Positions 51,101 through 62,518 of a stretch of DNA of 64,000 nucleotides are shown in pieces. The stretch covers positions 33,034,222 through 33,098,221 of the forward strand of contig JAQNBH010000003.1 of the NCBI GenBank assembly GCA_028752905.1, read 5' to 3'. The notes below the pieces were generated by a model. That model ran no database searches, was not told where the DNA came from, and saw nothing but the letters and a program-made list of their open reading frames with translations. The translations under genes and the position numbers were made by a program. Source of the stretch: Cladorhizidae sp. MBARI D1340-BT2 (taxonomy: Eukaryota > Porifera > Demospongiae > Poecilosclerida > Cladorhizidae). Position 1 is the first letter of the stretch. The number at the start of each line of letters is the position of its first letter.

Positions 51101-52147
51101 CTAAGAGGCAACCACATGTCTCCCGTACAGACCTACTCTCTCACTGGTGCCATGAGCTAACTAAGAGGCAACCACATGTCTCCCGTACAGACCTACTCTC
51201 TCACTGGTGCCATTAGCTAACCCAGAGACAATCACATGTCTCCTGTACAGATCTACTCTCTCACTGGTGCCATGAGCTAACTCAGAAGCAACCACATGTC
51301 TCCCGCACAGACCTACTCTCCCACTGGTGCCATGAGCTAACTTAGAGGCAACCACATGTCTCCCATACAGACCTACTCTCCCACTGGTGCCATGAGCTAA
51401 CTTAGAGACAATCACATGTCTCCCGTTCAGACCTACTCTCTCACTGGTGCCATGAGCTAACTCAGAGGCAACCACATGTCTCCCGTACAGACCTACTCTC
51501 TCACTGGTGCCATGAGCTAACTCAGAGGCAACCACATGTCTCCCGTACAGACCTGCTCTCTCACTGGTGCCATGAACTAACTCAGAGGCAACCACATGTC
51601 TCCCATACAGACCTACTCTCCCACTGGTGCCATGAGCTAACTCAGAGACAACCACATGTCTCCCTTACAGACCTATTCTCTCACTGGTGCCATGAGCTAA
51701 TTAAGAGGCAACCACATGTCTCACGTACAGACCTATTCTCTCACTGGTGCCATGAGCTAACTCAGAGGAAACCACATGTCTCCTGTACAGACCTACTCTC
51801 TCACTGGTGCCATGAGCTAACTCAGAGGCAACCACATGTCTCCCGTACAGAGCTACTCTCTCACTGGTGCCATGAGCTAACTTAGAGGCAACCACATGTC
51901 TCCCATACAAACCTACTCTCTTACTAGTGCCATGAGCTAACTCAGAAGCAACCACATGTCTCCCGTACAGACCTACTCTACCACTGGTGCCATGAGCTAA
52001 CTCAGAGGCAACCACATGTCTCCCGTACAGACCTACAACTCTCTCACTGGTGCCATGAGCCAACTCAGAGGCAACCACATGTCTCCCGCACAGACCTACT
52101 CTCCCACTGGTGCCATGAGCTAACTCAGAGGCAACCACATGTCTCCC
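48140..52147. repeat. 4,068-bp tandem duplication, copy 2
   Basis: Every length variant repeats at +4,068: 59-46 at 49760-49864, 56-64 at 50105-50224, 63 at 52025. I noticed only two substitutions in about 4 kb: ACCTAATCTC at 49871-49880 against ACCTACTCTC, and GAGC near 51630 against GATC in copy 1. Identity ends at 52148, where a 59-bp CTACTTAG unit stands in place of the ACAAACC unit. Confidence 0.9.
49760..50224. repeat. Full cassette B, copy 6
   Basis: It differs from copy 5 by one noticed base (CTAATC in the unit starting 49865). It is the last cassette B in the window. Confidence 0.92.
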
Positions 52148-52622
52148 ATACAGACCTACTCTCCCACTGGTGCCATGAGCTACTTAGAGACAACCACATG
52201 TCTCCCGTTCAGACCTACTCTCTCACTGGTGCCATAAGCTAACTCAGAGGCAACCATATGTCTCCCGTACAGACCTACTCTCTCATTGGTGCCATGAGCT
52301 AACTCAGAGGCAACCACATGTCTCCCGTACAGATCTACTCTCTCACTGGTGCCATGAGCTAACTCAGAGGCAACCACATGTCTCCTGTACAGACCTACTC
52401 TCTCACTGGTGCCATGAGCAAATTCAGAGGCAACCCCATGTCTCCTGTACAGACCTACTCTCTCACTGATACCATGAGCTAACTCAGAGGCAACCACATG
52501 TCTCCCGTACAGACCTACTCACTGGTGCCATGAACTAACTCAGAGGCAACTACTTGTCTCCCATACAGACCTACTCTCTCACTGGTGCCATGAGCTAACT
52601 CAGAGGCAACCACATGTCTCCC

Positions 52623-52792
52623 GTACAGAACTACTCTCTCACTGGTGCCATGAGATGCAACCACATGTCTCCCGTACAGACCTACTCTCTCACTGGTGCC
52701 ATGAGCTAACTCAGAGGCAACCACATGTCTCCCGTAAGGACTACTCTCTCACTGGTGCCATGACCTAACTCAGAGGCAACCACATGTCTCCC
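52623..52792. repeat. Cassette C with ATGAGATGC and GTAAGGAC
   Basis: The 51-bp unit reads GATGCAACC in place of GAGGCAACC and the 59-bp unit starts GTAAGGAC. The same two private changes are at 57503-57672, so these two form a zone-5 cassette C lineage. Confidence 0.88.
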
Positions 52793-52972
52793 GTACAGAC
52801 CTACTCTCTCACTGGTGCCATGAGCTAACTCAGAGACAACCACATGTCTCCCGTACAGACCTACTCTCTCACTGGTGCCATGAGCTAATTCAGAGGTAAC
52901 CACATGTCTCCCGTACAGACCTACTCTCTCACTGGTGCCATGAGCTAACTCAGAGGCAACCACATGTCTCCC

Positions 52973-53031
52973 GTACAGACCTACTCTCTAACTGGTGCAT
53001 GAGCTAACTCAGAGGCAACCACATGTCTCCC
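52973..53031. repeat. 59-bp unit (GGTGCATG)
   Basis: A private one-base loss turns GGTGCCATG into GGTGCATG and shifts the frame. No other copy was seen. Confidence 0.9.
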
Positions 53032-54407
53032 ATACAGACCAACTCTCTCACTGGTGCCATACGCTAACTCAGAGGCAACCACATGTCTCCCGTACAGACC
53101 TACTCTCTCTCTGGTCCCATGAGCTAACTCAGAGGCAACCACATGTCTCCCGTAAAGACCTACTCTCTCACTGGTGCCATGAGCTAACTCAGAGGCAACC
53201 ACATGTCTCCCGTACAGACCTAATCTCTCACTGGTGCCATGAGCTAACTCAGAGGCAACCACATGTCTCCCGTACAGACCTACTCTCTCACTGGTGCCAT
53301 GAGCTAACTCAGAGGCAACCACATGTCTCCCGTACAGACCTACTCTCTAACTGTTGCCATGAGCTAACTCAGATGCAACCACATGTCTCCCATACAGACC
53401 TACTCTCTCACTGGTGCCATGAGCTAACTCAGAGACAACCACATGTCTCCCGTACAGACCTACTCTCTCACTGGTGCCATGAGCTAACTCAGAGGCAACC
53501 ACTTGTCTCCCGTACAGACCTACTCTCTCACTGGTGCCATGATCTAACTCAGAGGCAACGACATGTCTCCCGTACAGACCTACTCTCTCACTGGTGCCAT
53601 GAGCTAACTCAGAGGCAACCACATGTCTCCCGTACAGATCTACTCTCTCACTGGCGCCATGAACTAACTCAGAGGCAACCACATGTCTCCCGTACAGACT
53701 TACTCTCTCACTGGTGACATGAGCTAACTAAGAGGCAACCACATGTCTCCCGTACAGACCTACTCTCTCACTGGTGCCATGAGCTAACTCAGAGGCAACC
53801 ACATGCCTCCCGTACAGACCTACTCACTCACTGGTGCCATGAGCTAACTCAGAGGCAACCACATGTCTCCCGCACAGACCTACTCTCCCACTGGTGCCAT
53901 GAGCTAACTCAGAGGCAACCACATGTCTCACGTACAGACCTACTCTCCCACTGGTGCCATGAGCTAACATAGAGACAACCACATGTCTCCCGTTCAGACC
54001 TACTCTCTCACTGGTGCCATGAGCTAACTCAGAGGCAACCACATGTCTCCCGTACAGACCTACTCTCTCAGTGGTACCATGAGCTAACTCAGAGGCAACC
54101 ACATGTCTCCCGTAGAGACCTACTCTCTCACTGGTGCCATGAGCTAACTCAGAGGCAACCACATGTCTCCCATACAGACCTACTCACTGGTGCCATGAGC
54201 TAACTCAGAGGCAACTACGTGTCTCCCGTACAGACCTACTCTCTCACTGGTGCCATGAGCTAACTCAGAGGCAACCACATGTCTCCCATACAGACCTACT
54301 CTCTCACTGGTGCCATGATCTAACTCAGAGGCAACCACATGTCTCCCGAACAGACCTACTCTCTCACTGGTGCCATGAGCTAACTCAGAGGCAACCACAT
54401 GTCTCCC

Positions 54408-54701
54408 GTACAGACCTACTCTCTCACTTGTGCCATGAGAGGCAACCACATGTCTCCCGTACAGACCTATGTACTCTCTCACTGGTACCATGAGCTAACT
54501 CAGAGGTAACCACATGTCTCCTGTACAGACCTACTCTCTCACTGGTGCCATGAGCTAACTCAGAGGCAACCACATGTCTCCTGTACAGACCTACTCTCTC
54601 ACTGGTACCATGAGCTAACTCAGAGGCAACCACATGTCTCCCGTAAGGCCTACTCTCTCACTGGTGCCATGAGCTAACTCAGAGGCAACCACATGTCTCC
54701 C
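54408..54701. repeat. Cassette A1, zone 5 copy 1
   Basis: The 64-bp unit has GGTACC and ends GAGGTAACC, a change shared by all four zone-5 copies. CACTTGTGCC in the 51-bp unit is private. Confidence 0.92.
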
Positions 54702-55001
54702 GTACAGACCTACTCTCCCACTGGTGCCATGAGCTAACATAGAGACAACCACATGTCTCCCGTTCAGACCTACTCTCTCACTGGTGCCATGAGCTAACTC
54801 AGAGGCAACAACATGTCTCGCGTACAGACCTACTCTCTCAGTGGTACCATGAGCTAACTCAGAGGCAACCACATGTCTCCCGTAGAGACCTACTCTCTCA
54901 CTGGTGCCATGAGCTAACTCAGAGGCAACCACATGTCTCCTGTACAGACCTACTCTCTCACTGGTGCCATGAGCAAATTCAGAGGCAACCACATGTCTCC
55001 T

Positions 55002-55119
55002 GTACAGACCTGTACTCTCTCACTGATACCATGAGCTAACTCAGAGGCAACCACATGTCTCCCATACAGACCTACTCACTGGTGCCATGAGCTAACTCAG
55101 AGGCAACTACGTGTCTCCC
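55002..55119. repeat. 62-56 bp pair
   Basis: A 62-bp unit with CCTGTACTCTC (+2) and CTGATACC precedes a 56-bp unit. It recurs at 59411-59528. It is the zone-5 counterpart of the 61-56 pair, but here the net -2 does not restore the frame. Confidence 0.9.
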
Positions 55120-55208
55120 GTACAGACCTACTCTCTCACTGGTGCCATGAGCTAACTCAGAGGCAACCACATGTCTCCCATACAGACCTACTCTCTCACT
55201 GGTGCCAT

Positions 55209-56104
55209 GATCTAACTCAGAGGCAACCACATGTCTCCCGAACAGACCTACTCGCTCACTGGTGCCATGAGCTAACTCAGAGGCAACCACATGTCTCCCG
55301 TACAGACCTACTCTCTCACTGGTGCCATGAGAGGCAACCACATGTCTCCCGTACAGACCTATGTACTCTCTCACTGGTACCATGAGCTAACTCAGAGGTA
55401 ACCACATGTCTCCTGTACAGACCTACTCTCTTACTGGTGCCATGAGCTAACTCAGAGGCAACCACATGTCTCCTGTACAGACCTACTCTCTCACTGGTAC
55501 CATGAGCTAACTCAGAGGCAACCACATGTCTCCCGTAAGGCCTACTCTCTCACTGGTGCCATGAGCTAACTCAGAGGCAACCACATGTCTCCCGTACAGA
55601 CCTACTCTCTCACTGGTGCCATGAGCTAACTAAGAGGCAACCACATGTCTCCCGTACAGATCTACTCTACCACTGGTGCCATGAGCTAACTCAGAGGCAA
55701 CCACATGTCTCCCGTACAGACCTACAACTCTCTCACTGGTGCCATGAGCCAACTCAGAGGCAACCACATGCCTCCCGTACAGACCTACTCTCTCACTGGT
55801 GCCATGAGCTAACTCAGAGGCAACCACATGTCTCCCGCACAGACCTACTCACCCACTGGTGCCATGAGCTAACTCAGAGGCAACCACATGTCTCCCGTAC
55901 AGACCTACTCTCCCACTGGTGCCATGACCTACTTAGAGACAACCACATGTCTCCCGTTCAGACCTACTCTCTCACTGGTGCCATGAGCTAACTCAGAGGC
56001 AACCACATATCTCCCGTACAGACCTACTCTCTCAGTGGTGCCATGAGCTAACTCAGAGGCAACCACATGTCTCCCGTACAGATCTACTCCCTCACTGGTG
56101 CCAT
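55209..56104. repeat. 896-bp tandem duplication, copy 1
   Basis: It contains cassette A1 (55300-55593), a 63-bp unit (55714) and a 59-bp unit reading CCATGACCTACTTAG (55897). The unusual variants CCCGAACAG and TACTCGCTC near its start reappear at the same places in copy 2. Confidence 0.87.
55300..55593. repeat. Cassette A1, zone 5 copy 2
   Basis: CTCTTACTGG in the first 60-bp unit is shared only with the 56196 copy. Confidence 0.92.
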
Positions 56105-57000
56105 GATCTAACTCAGAGGCAACCACATGTCTCCCGAACAGACCTACTCGCTCACTGGTGCCATGAGCTAACTCAGAGGCAACCACATGTCTCCCGTACA
56201 GACCTACTCTCTCACTGGTGCCATGAGAGGCAACCACATGTCTCCCGTACAGACCTATGTACTCTCTCACTGGTACCATGAGCTAACTCAGAGGTAACCA
56301 CATGTCTCCTGTACAGACCTACTCTCTTACTGGTGCCATGAGCTAACTCAGAGGCAACCACATGTCTCCTGTACAGACCTACTCTCTCACTGGTACCATG
56401 AGCTAACTCAGAGGCAACCACATGTCTCCCGTAAGGCCTACTCTCTCACTGGTGCCATGAGCTAACTCAGAGGCAACCACATGTCTCCCGTACAGACCTA
56501 CTCTCTCACTGGTGCCATGAGCTAACTAAGAGGCAACCACATGTCTCCCGTACAGATCTACTCTACCACTGGTGCCATGAGCTAACTCAGAGGCAACCAC
56601 ATGTCTCCCGTACAGACCTACAACTCTCTCACTGGTGCCATGAGCCAACTCAGAGGCAACCACATGCCTCCCGTACAGACCTACTCTCTCACTGGTGCCA
56701 TGAGCTAACTCAGAGGCAACCACATGTCTCCCGCACAGACCTACTCACCCACTGGTGCCATGAGCTAACTCAGAGGCAACCACATGTCTCCCGTACAGAC
56801 CTACTCTCCCACTGGTGCCATGACCTACTTAGAGACAACCACATGTCTCCCGTTCAGACCTACTCTCTCACTGGTGCCATGAGCTAACTCAGAGGCAACC
56901 ACATATCTCCCGTACAGACCTACTCTCTCAGTGGTGCCATGAGCTAACTCAGAGGCAACCACATGTCTCCCGTACAGATCTACTCCCTCACTGGTGCCAT
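56105..57000. repeat. 896-bp tandem duplication, copy 2
   Basis: No difference from copy 1 was noticed. The seam is inside one monomer: a unit starting GTACAGATC with CTCCCTCAC continues as CCATGATCTAAC, combining the left part of the unit at 56955 with the right part of the unit at 55180. Confidence 0.87.
56196..56489. repeat. Cassette A1, zone 5 copy 3
   Basis: Twin of the 55300 copy through the 896-bp event. Confidence 0.92.
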
Positions 57001-57151
57001 GAGCTAACTCAGAGGCAACCACATGTCTCCTGTACAGACCTACTCTCTCACTGGTGCCATGAGCAAATTCAGAGGCAACACCATGTCTCCTGTACAGACC
57101 TACTCTCTCACTGATACCATGAGCTAACTCAGAGGCAACCACATGTCTCCC

Positions 57152-57326
57152 ATACAGACCTACTCAATGGTGCCATGAGCTAACTCAGAGGCAACTACGT
57201 GTCTCCCATACAGACCTACTCTCTCACTGGTGCCATGAGCTAACTCAGAGGCAACCACATGTCTCCCATAAGGTCTACTCTCTCACTGGTGCCATCACCT
57301 AACTCAGAGGCAACCACATGTCTCCC
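57152..57326. repeat. 56-60-59 group with ATAAGG
   Basis: The 56-bp unit reads CTCAATGG. After one 60-bp unit comes a 59-bp unit starting ATAAGGTC and reading GCCATCACC. The same group, with one extra 60-bp unit, is at 60605-60839 and 62519-62753. It looks like a cassette C that has lost its 51-bp unit. Confidence 0.85.
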
Positions 57327-57386
57327 GTACAGACCTACTCTCTCACTGGTGCCATGAGCTAACTCAGAGGCAACCACATGTCTCCC

Positions 57387-57672
57387 GTACAGACCTACTC
57401 ACTGGTGCCATGAGCTAACTCAGAGGCAACTACGTGTCACCCATACAGACCTACTCTCTCACTGGTGCCATGAGCTAACTCAGAGGCAACCACATGTCTC
57501 CCGTACAGACCTACTCTCTCACTGGTGCCATGAGATGCAACCACATGTCTCCCGTACAGACCTACTCTCTCACTGGTGCCATGAGCTAACTCAGAGGCAA
57601 CCACATGTCTCCCGTAAGGACTACTCTCTCACTGGTGCCATGACCTAACTCAGAGGCAACCACATGTCTCCC
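57387..57672. repeat. 56-bp unit followed by cassette C
   Basis: The 56-bp unit (57387-57442) has GTGTCACCC. Cassette C at 57503-57672 is the ATGAGATGC / GTAAGGAC lineage. The order matches 52507-52792. Confidence 0.87.
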
Positions 57673-58212
57673 GTACAGACCTACTCTCTCACTGGTGCCA
57701 TGAGCTAACTCAGAGACAACCACATGTCTCCCGTACAGACCTACTCTCTCACTGGTGCCATGAGCTAATTCAGAGGTAACCACATGTCTCCCGTACAGAC
57801 CTACTCTCTCACTGGTGCCATGAGCTTACTCAGAGGCAACCACATGTCTCCCGTACAGACCTACTCTCTCACTGGTGCCATGAGCTAACTCAGAGGCAAC
57901 CACATGTCTCCCATACAGACCAACTCTCTCACTGGTGCCATGCACTAACTCAGAGGCAACCACATGTCTCCCGTACAGACCTACTCTCTCACTTGTCCCA
58001 TGAGCTAACTCAGAGGCAACCACATGTCTCCCGTACAGACCTACTCTCCCACTGGTGCCATGAGCTAACTCAGAGGCAACCACATGTCTCCCGTACAGAC
58101 CTAATCTCTCACTGGTGCCATGAGCTAACTCAGAGGCAACCACATGTCTCCCGTACAGACCTACTCTCTCACTGGTGCCATGAGCTAACTCAGAGGCAAC
58201 CACATGTCTCCC

Positions 58213-58812
58213 GTACAGACCTACTCTCTAACTGGTGCCATGAGCTAACTCAGATGCAACCACATGTCTCCCATACAGACCTACTCTCTCACTGGTGCCA
58301 TGAGCTAACTCAGAGGCAACCACATGTCTCCCGTACAGACCTACTCTCTCAATGGTGCCATGAGCTAACTCAGAGGCAACCACTTGTCTCCCGTACAGAC
58401 CTACTCTCTCAATGGTGCCATGAGCTAACTCAGAGGCAACCACATGTCTCCCGTACAGACCTAATCTATCACTGGTGCCATGAGCTAACTCAGAGGCAAC
58501 CACATGTCTCCCGTACAGACCTACTCTCTAACTGGTGCCATGAGCTAACTCAGATGCAACCACATGTCTCCCATACAGACCTACTCTCTCACTGGTGCCA
58601 TGAGCTAACTCAGAGGCAACCACATGTCCCCGTACAGACCTACTCTCTCAATGGTGCCATGAGCTAACTCAGAGGCAACCACTTGTCTCCCGTACAGACC
58701 TACTCTCTCAATGGTGCCATGATCTAACTCAGAGGCAACGACATGTCTCCCGTACAGACCTACTCTCTCACTGGTGCCATGAGCTAACTCAGAGGCAACC
58801 ACATGTCTCCCG
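58213..58812. repeat. 300-bp (five-monomer) tandem duplication
   Basis: The unit series CTCTAACTGG with CAGATGC, then ATACAG, then two units with CTCAATGG, occurs at 58213 and again at 58513. The second copy has lost one base in ATGTCCCC (unit 58573-58631), and its last unit has GATCTAAC. This is a small, recent expansion. Confidence 0.85.
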
Positions 58813-58871
58813 TACAGACCTACTCTCTCACTGGCGCCATGAACTAACTCAGAGGCAACCACATGTCTCCC

Positions 58872-58930
58872 TACAGACTTACTCTCTCACTGGTGACATG
58901 AGCTAACTAAGAGGCAACCACATGTCTCCC
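58872..58930. repeat. 59-bp unit lacking its first G
   Basis: The joint reads TCCCTACAG in place of TCCCGTACAG, removing the array's usual CpG by deletion. Only this copy was seen. Confidence 0.9.
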
Positions 58931-59708
58931 GTACAGACCTACTCTCTCACTGGTACCATGAGCTAACTCAGAGGCAACCACATGCCTCCCGTACAGACCT
59001 ACTCTCTCACTGGTGCCATGAGCTAACTCAGAGGCAACCACATGTCTCCCGCACAGACCTACTCTCCCACTGGTGCCATGTGCTAACTCAGAGGCAACCA
59101 CATGTCTCCCGTACAGACCTACTCTCCCACTGGTGCCATGAGCTAAGTTAGAGACAACCACATGTCTCCCGTTCAGATCTACTCTCTCACTGATGCCATG
59201 AGCTAACTCAGAGGCAACCACATGTCTCCCGTACAGACCTACTCTCTCAGTGGTACCATGAGCTAACTCAGAGGCAACCACATGTCTCCCGTAGAGACCT
59301 ACTCTCTCACTGGTGCCATGAGCTAACTCAGAGGCAAACACATGTCTCCTGTACAGACCTACTCTCTCACTGGTGCCATGAGCAAATTCAGAGGCAACCA
59401 CATGTCTCCTGTACAGACCTGTACTCTCTCACTGATACCATGAGCTAACTCAGAGGCAACCACATGTCTCCCATACAGACCTACTCACTGGTGCCATGAG
59501 CTAACTCAGAGGCAACTACGTGTCTCCCGTACAGACCTACTCTCTCACTGGTGCCATGAGCTAACTCAGAGGCAACCACATGTCTCCCGTACAGACCTAC
59601 TCTCTCACTGGTGCCATGATCTAACTCAGAGGCAACCACATGTCTCCCGAACAGACCTACCCTCTCACTGGTGCCATGAGCTAACTCAGAGGCAACCACA
59701 TGTCTCCC

Positions 59709-60002
59709 GTACAGACCTACTCTCTCACTGGTGCCATGAGAGGCAACCACATGTCTCCCGTACAGACCTATGTACTCTCTCACTGGTACCATGAGCTAAC
59801 TCAGAGGTAACCACATGTCTCCTGTACAGAACTACTCTCTCACTGGTGCCATGAGCTAACTCAGAGGCAACCACATGTCTCCTGTACAGACCTACTCTCA
59901 CACTGGTACCATGAGCTAACTCAGAGGCAACCACATGTCTCCCGTAAGGCCTACTCTCTCACTGGTGCCATGAGCTAACTCAGAGGCAACCACAAGTCTC
60001 CC
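59709..60002. repeat. Cassette A1, zone 5 copy 4
   Basis: Private changes GTACAGAAC (59824) and CTCTCACACTGG (59884). The usual GAGGTAACC is kept in the 64-bp unit. Last cassette A in the window. Confidence 0.92.
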
Positions 60003-60604
60003 GTAGAGACCTACTCTCTCACTGGTGCCATGAGCTAACTCAGAGGCAACCACATGTCTCCCGTACAGACCTACTCTCTCACTGGTGCCATGAGCTAACT
60101 AAGAGGCAACTACATGTCTCCCGTACAGGTCTACTCCCTAACTGGTGCCATGAGCTACCTCAGAGGCAACCACATGTCTCCCGTACAGACCTACTCTACC
60201 ACTGGTGCCATGAGCTAACTCAGAGGCAACCACATGTCTCCCGTACAGACCTACAACTCTCTCACTGGTGCCATGAGCCAACTCAGAGGCAACCACATGC
60301 CTCCCGTACAGACCTACTCTCTCACTGGTGCCATGAGCTAACTCAGAGGCAACCACATGTCTCCCGTACAGACCTACTCTCCCACTGGTGCCATGAGCTA
60401 CTTAGAGACAACCACATGTCTCCTGTTCAGACCTACTCTCTCACTGGTGCCATGAGCTAACTCAGAGGCAACCACATATCTCCTGTACAGACCTACTCTC
60501 TCAGTGGTGCCATGAGCTAACTCAGAGGCAACCACATGTCTCCCGTACAGATCTACTCCCTCACTGGTGCCATGAGCTAACTCAGAGGCAACCACATGTC
60601 TCCC

Positions 60605-62086
60605 TTACAGACCTACTCAATGGTGCCATGAGCTAACTCAGAGGCAACTACGTGTCTCCCATACAGACCTACTCTCTCACTGGTGCCATGAGCTAACTCA
60701 CAGGCAACCACATGTCTCCCGTACAGACCTACTCTCTCACTGGTGCCATGAGCTAACTCAGAGGCAACCACATGTCTCCCATAAGGTCTACTCTCTCACT
60801 GGTGCCATCACCTAACTCAGAGGCAACAACATGTCTCCCGTACAGACTTACTCTCTCACTGGTGCCATGAGCTAACTCAGAGGCAACCACATGTCTCCCA
60901 TACAGACCTACTCTCTCACTGGTGCCATGAGCTAATTCTGAGGTAACCACATGTCTCCCGTACAGACCTACTCTCTCACTGGTGCCATGAGCTAACTCAG
61001 AGGCAACCACATGTCTCCTGTACAGACCTACTCTCTCACTGGTGCCATGAGCTAACTCAGAGGCAACCACATGTCTCCCATTCTGACCAACTCTCTCACT
61101 GGTGCCATGCGCTAACTCAGAGGCAATCACATGTCTCCCGTACAGACCTACTCTCTCACTGGTCCCATGAGCTAACTCAGAGGCAACCACATGTCTCCCG
61201 TACAGACCTACTCTCTCACTGGTGCCATGAGCTAACTCAGAGGCAACCACATGTCTCCCGTACAGACCTAATCTCTCACTGGTGCCATGAGCTAACTCAG
61301 AGGCAACCACATGTCTCCTGTACAGACCTACTCTCTCACTGGTGCCATGAGCTAACTCAGAGGCAACCACATGTCTCCCGTACAGACCTACTCTCTAACT
61401 GGTGCCATGAGCTAACTCAGATGCAACCACATGTCTCCCGTACAGACCTACTCTCTCACTGGTGCCATGAGCTAACTCAGAGGCAACAACATGTCTCCCA
61501 TACAGACCTACTCTCTCACTGGTGCCATGAGCTAACTCAGAGGCAACTACTTGTCTCCCGTATAGACCTACTCTCTCACTGGTGCCATGATCTAACTCAG
61601 AGGCAATGACATGTCTCCCGTACAGACCTACTCTCTCACTGGTGCCATGAGCTAACTCAGAGGCAACCACATGTCTCCCGTACAGACTTACTCTCTCACT
61701 GGCGCCATGAACTAACTCAGAGGCAACCACATGTCTCCCGTACAGACTTACTCTATCACTGGTGACATGAGCTAACTAAGAGGCAACCACATGTCTCCCG
61801 TACAGACCTACTCTCTCACTGCTGCCATGAGCTAACTAAGAGGCAACCACATGCCTCCCGTACAGACCAACTCTCTCACTGGTGCCTTGAGCTAACTCAG
61901 AGGCAACCACATGTCTCCCGCACAGACCTACTCTCCCACTGGTGCCATGAGCTAACTCAGAGGCAACCACATGTCTCCCGTACAGACCTACTCTCCCACT
62001 GGTGCCATGAGCTAACTTAGAGACAACCACATGTCTCCCGTTCAGACCTACTCTCTCACTGGTGCCATGAGCTAACTCAGAGGCAA
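60605..62086. repeat. 1,914-bp offset duplication, left copy
   Basis: The order 56 (CTCAATGG), 59 (ATAAGG), CTCTAACTGG/CAGATGC, GGCGCC and GGTGACATG repeats from 62519 at +1,914 up to the window end. Many substitutions separate the copies (for example CATTCTGACC here against CATTCAGACC), so the event is not recent. Confidence 0.8.
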
Positions 62087-62518
62087 CCACATGTCTCCCG
62101 CACAGACCTACTCACCCACTGGTGCCATGAGCTAACTCAGAGGCAACCACATGTCTCCCGTACAGACCTACTCTCCCACTGGTGCCATGAGCTACTTAGA
62201 GACAACCACATGTCTCCCGTTCAGACCTACTCTCTCACTGGTGCCATGAGCTAACTCAGAGGCAACCACATATCTCCCGTACAGACCTACACTCTCAGTG
62301 GTGCCATGAGCTAACTCAGAGGCAACCACATGTCTCCCGTACAGATCTACTCCCTCACTGGTGCCATGAGCTAACTCAGAGGCAACCACATGTCTCCTGT
62401 ACAGACCTACTCTCTCACTGGTGCCATGAGCAAATTCAGAGGCAACACCATGTCTCCTGTACAGACCTACTCTCTCACTGATACCATGAGCTAACTCAGA
62501 GGCAACCACATGTCTCCC

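Larger units (their letters stand above)
33727..52206. repeat. Zone 4: cassette B HOR domain
   Basis: Six copies of a 59-46 bp pair followed by four 60-bp units and a 56-64 bp pair set the period. Successive starts of the 56-bp unit (38057, 39842, 41087, 43532, 46037, 50105) are 1785, 1245, 2445, 2505 and 4068 bp apart. The periods differ by insertion or loss of whole blocks. No cassette A or C occurs here. Confidence 0.88.
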
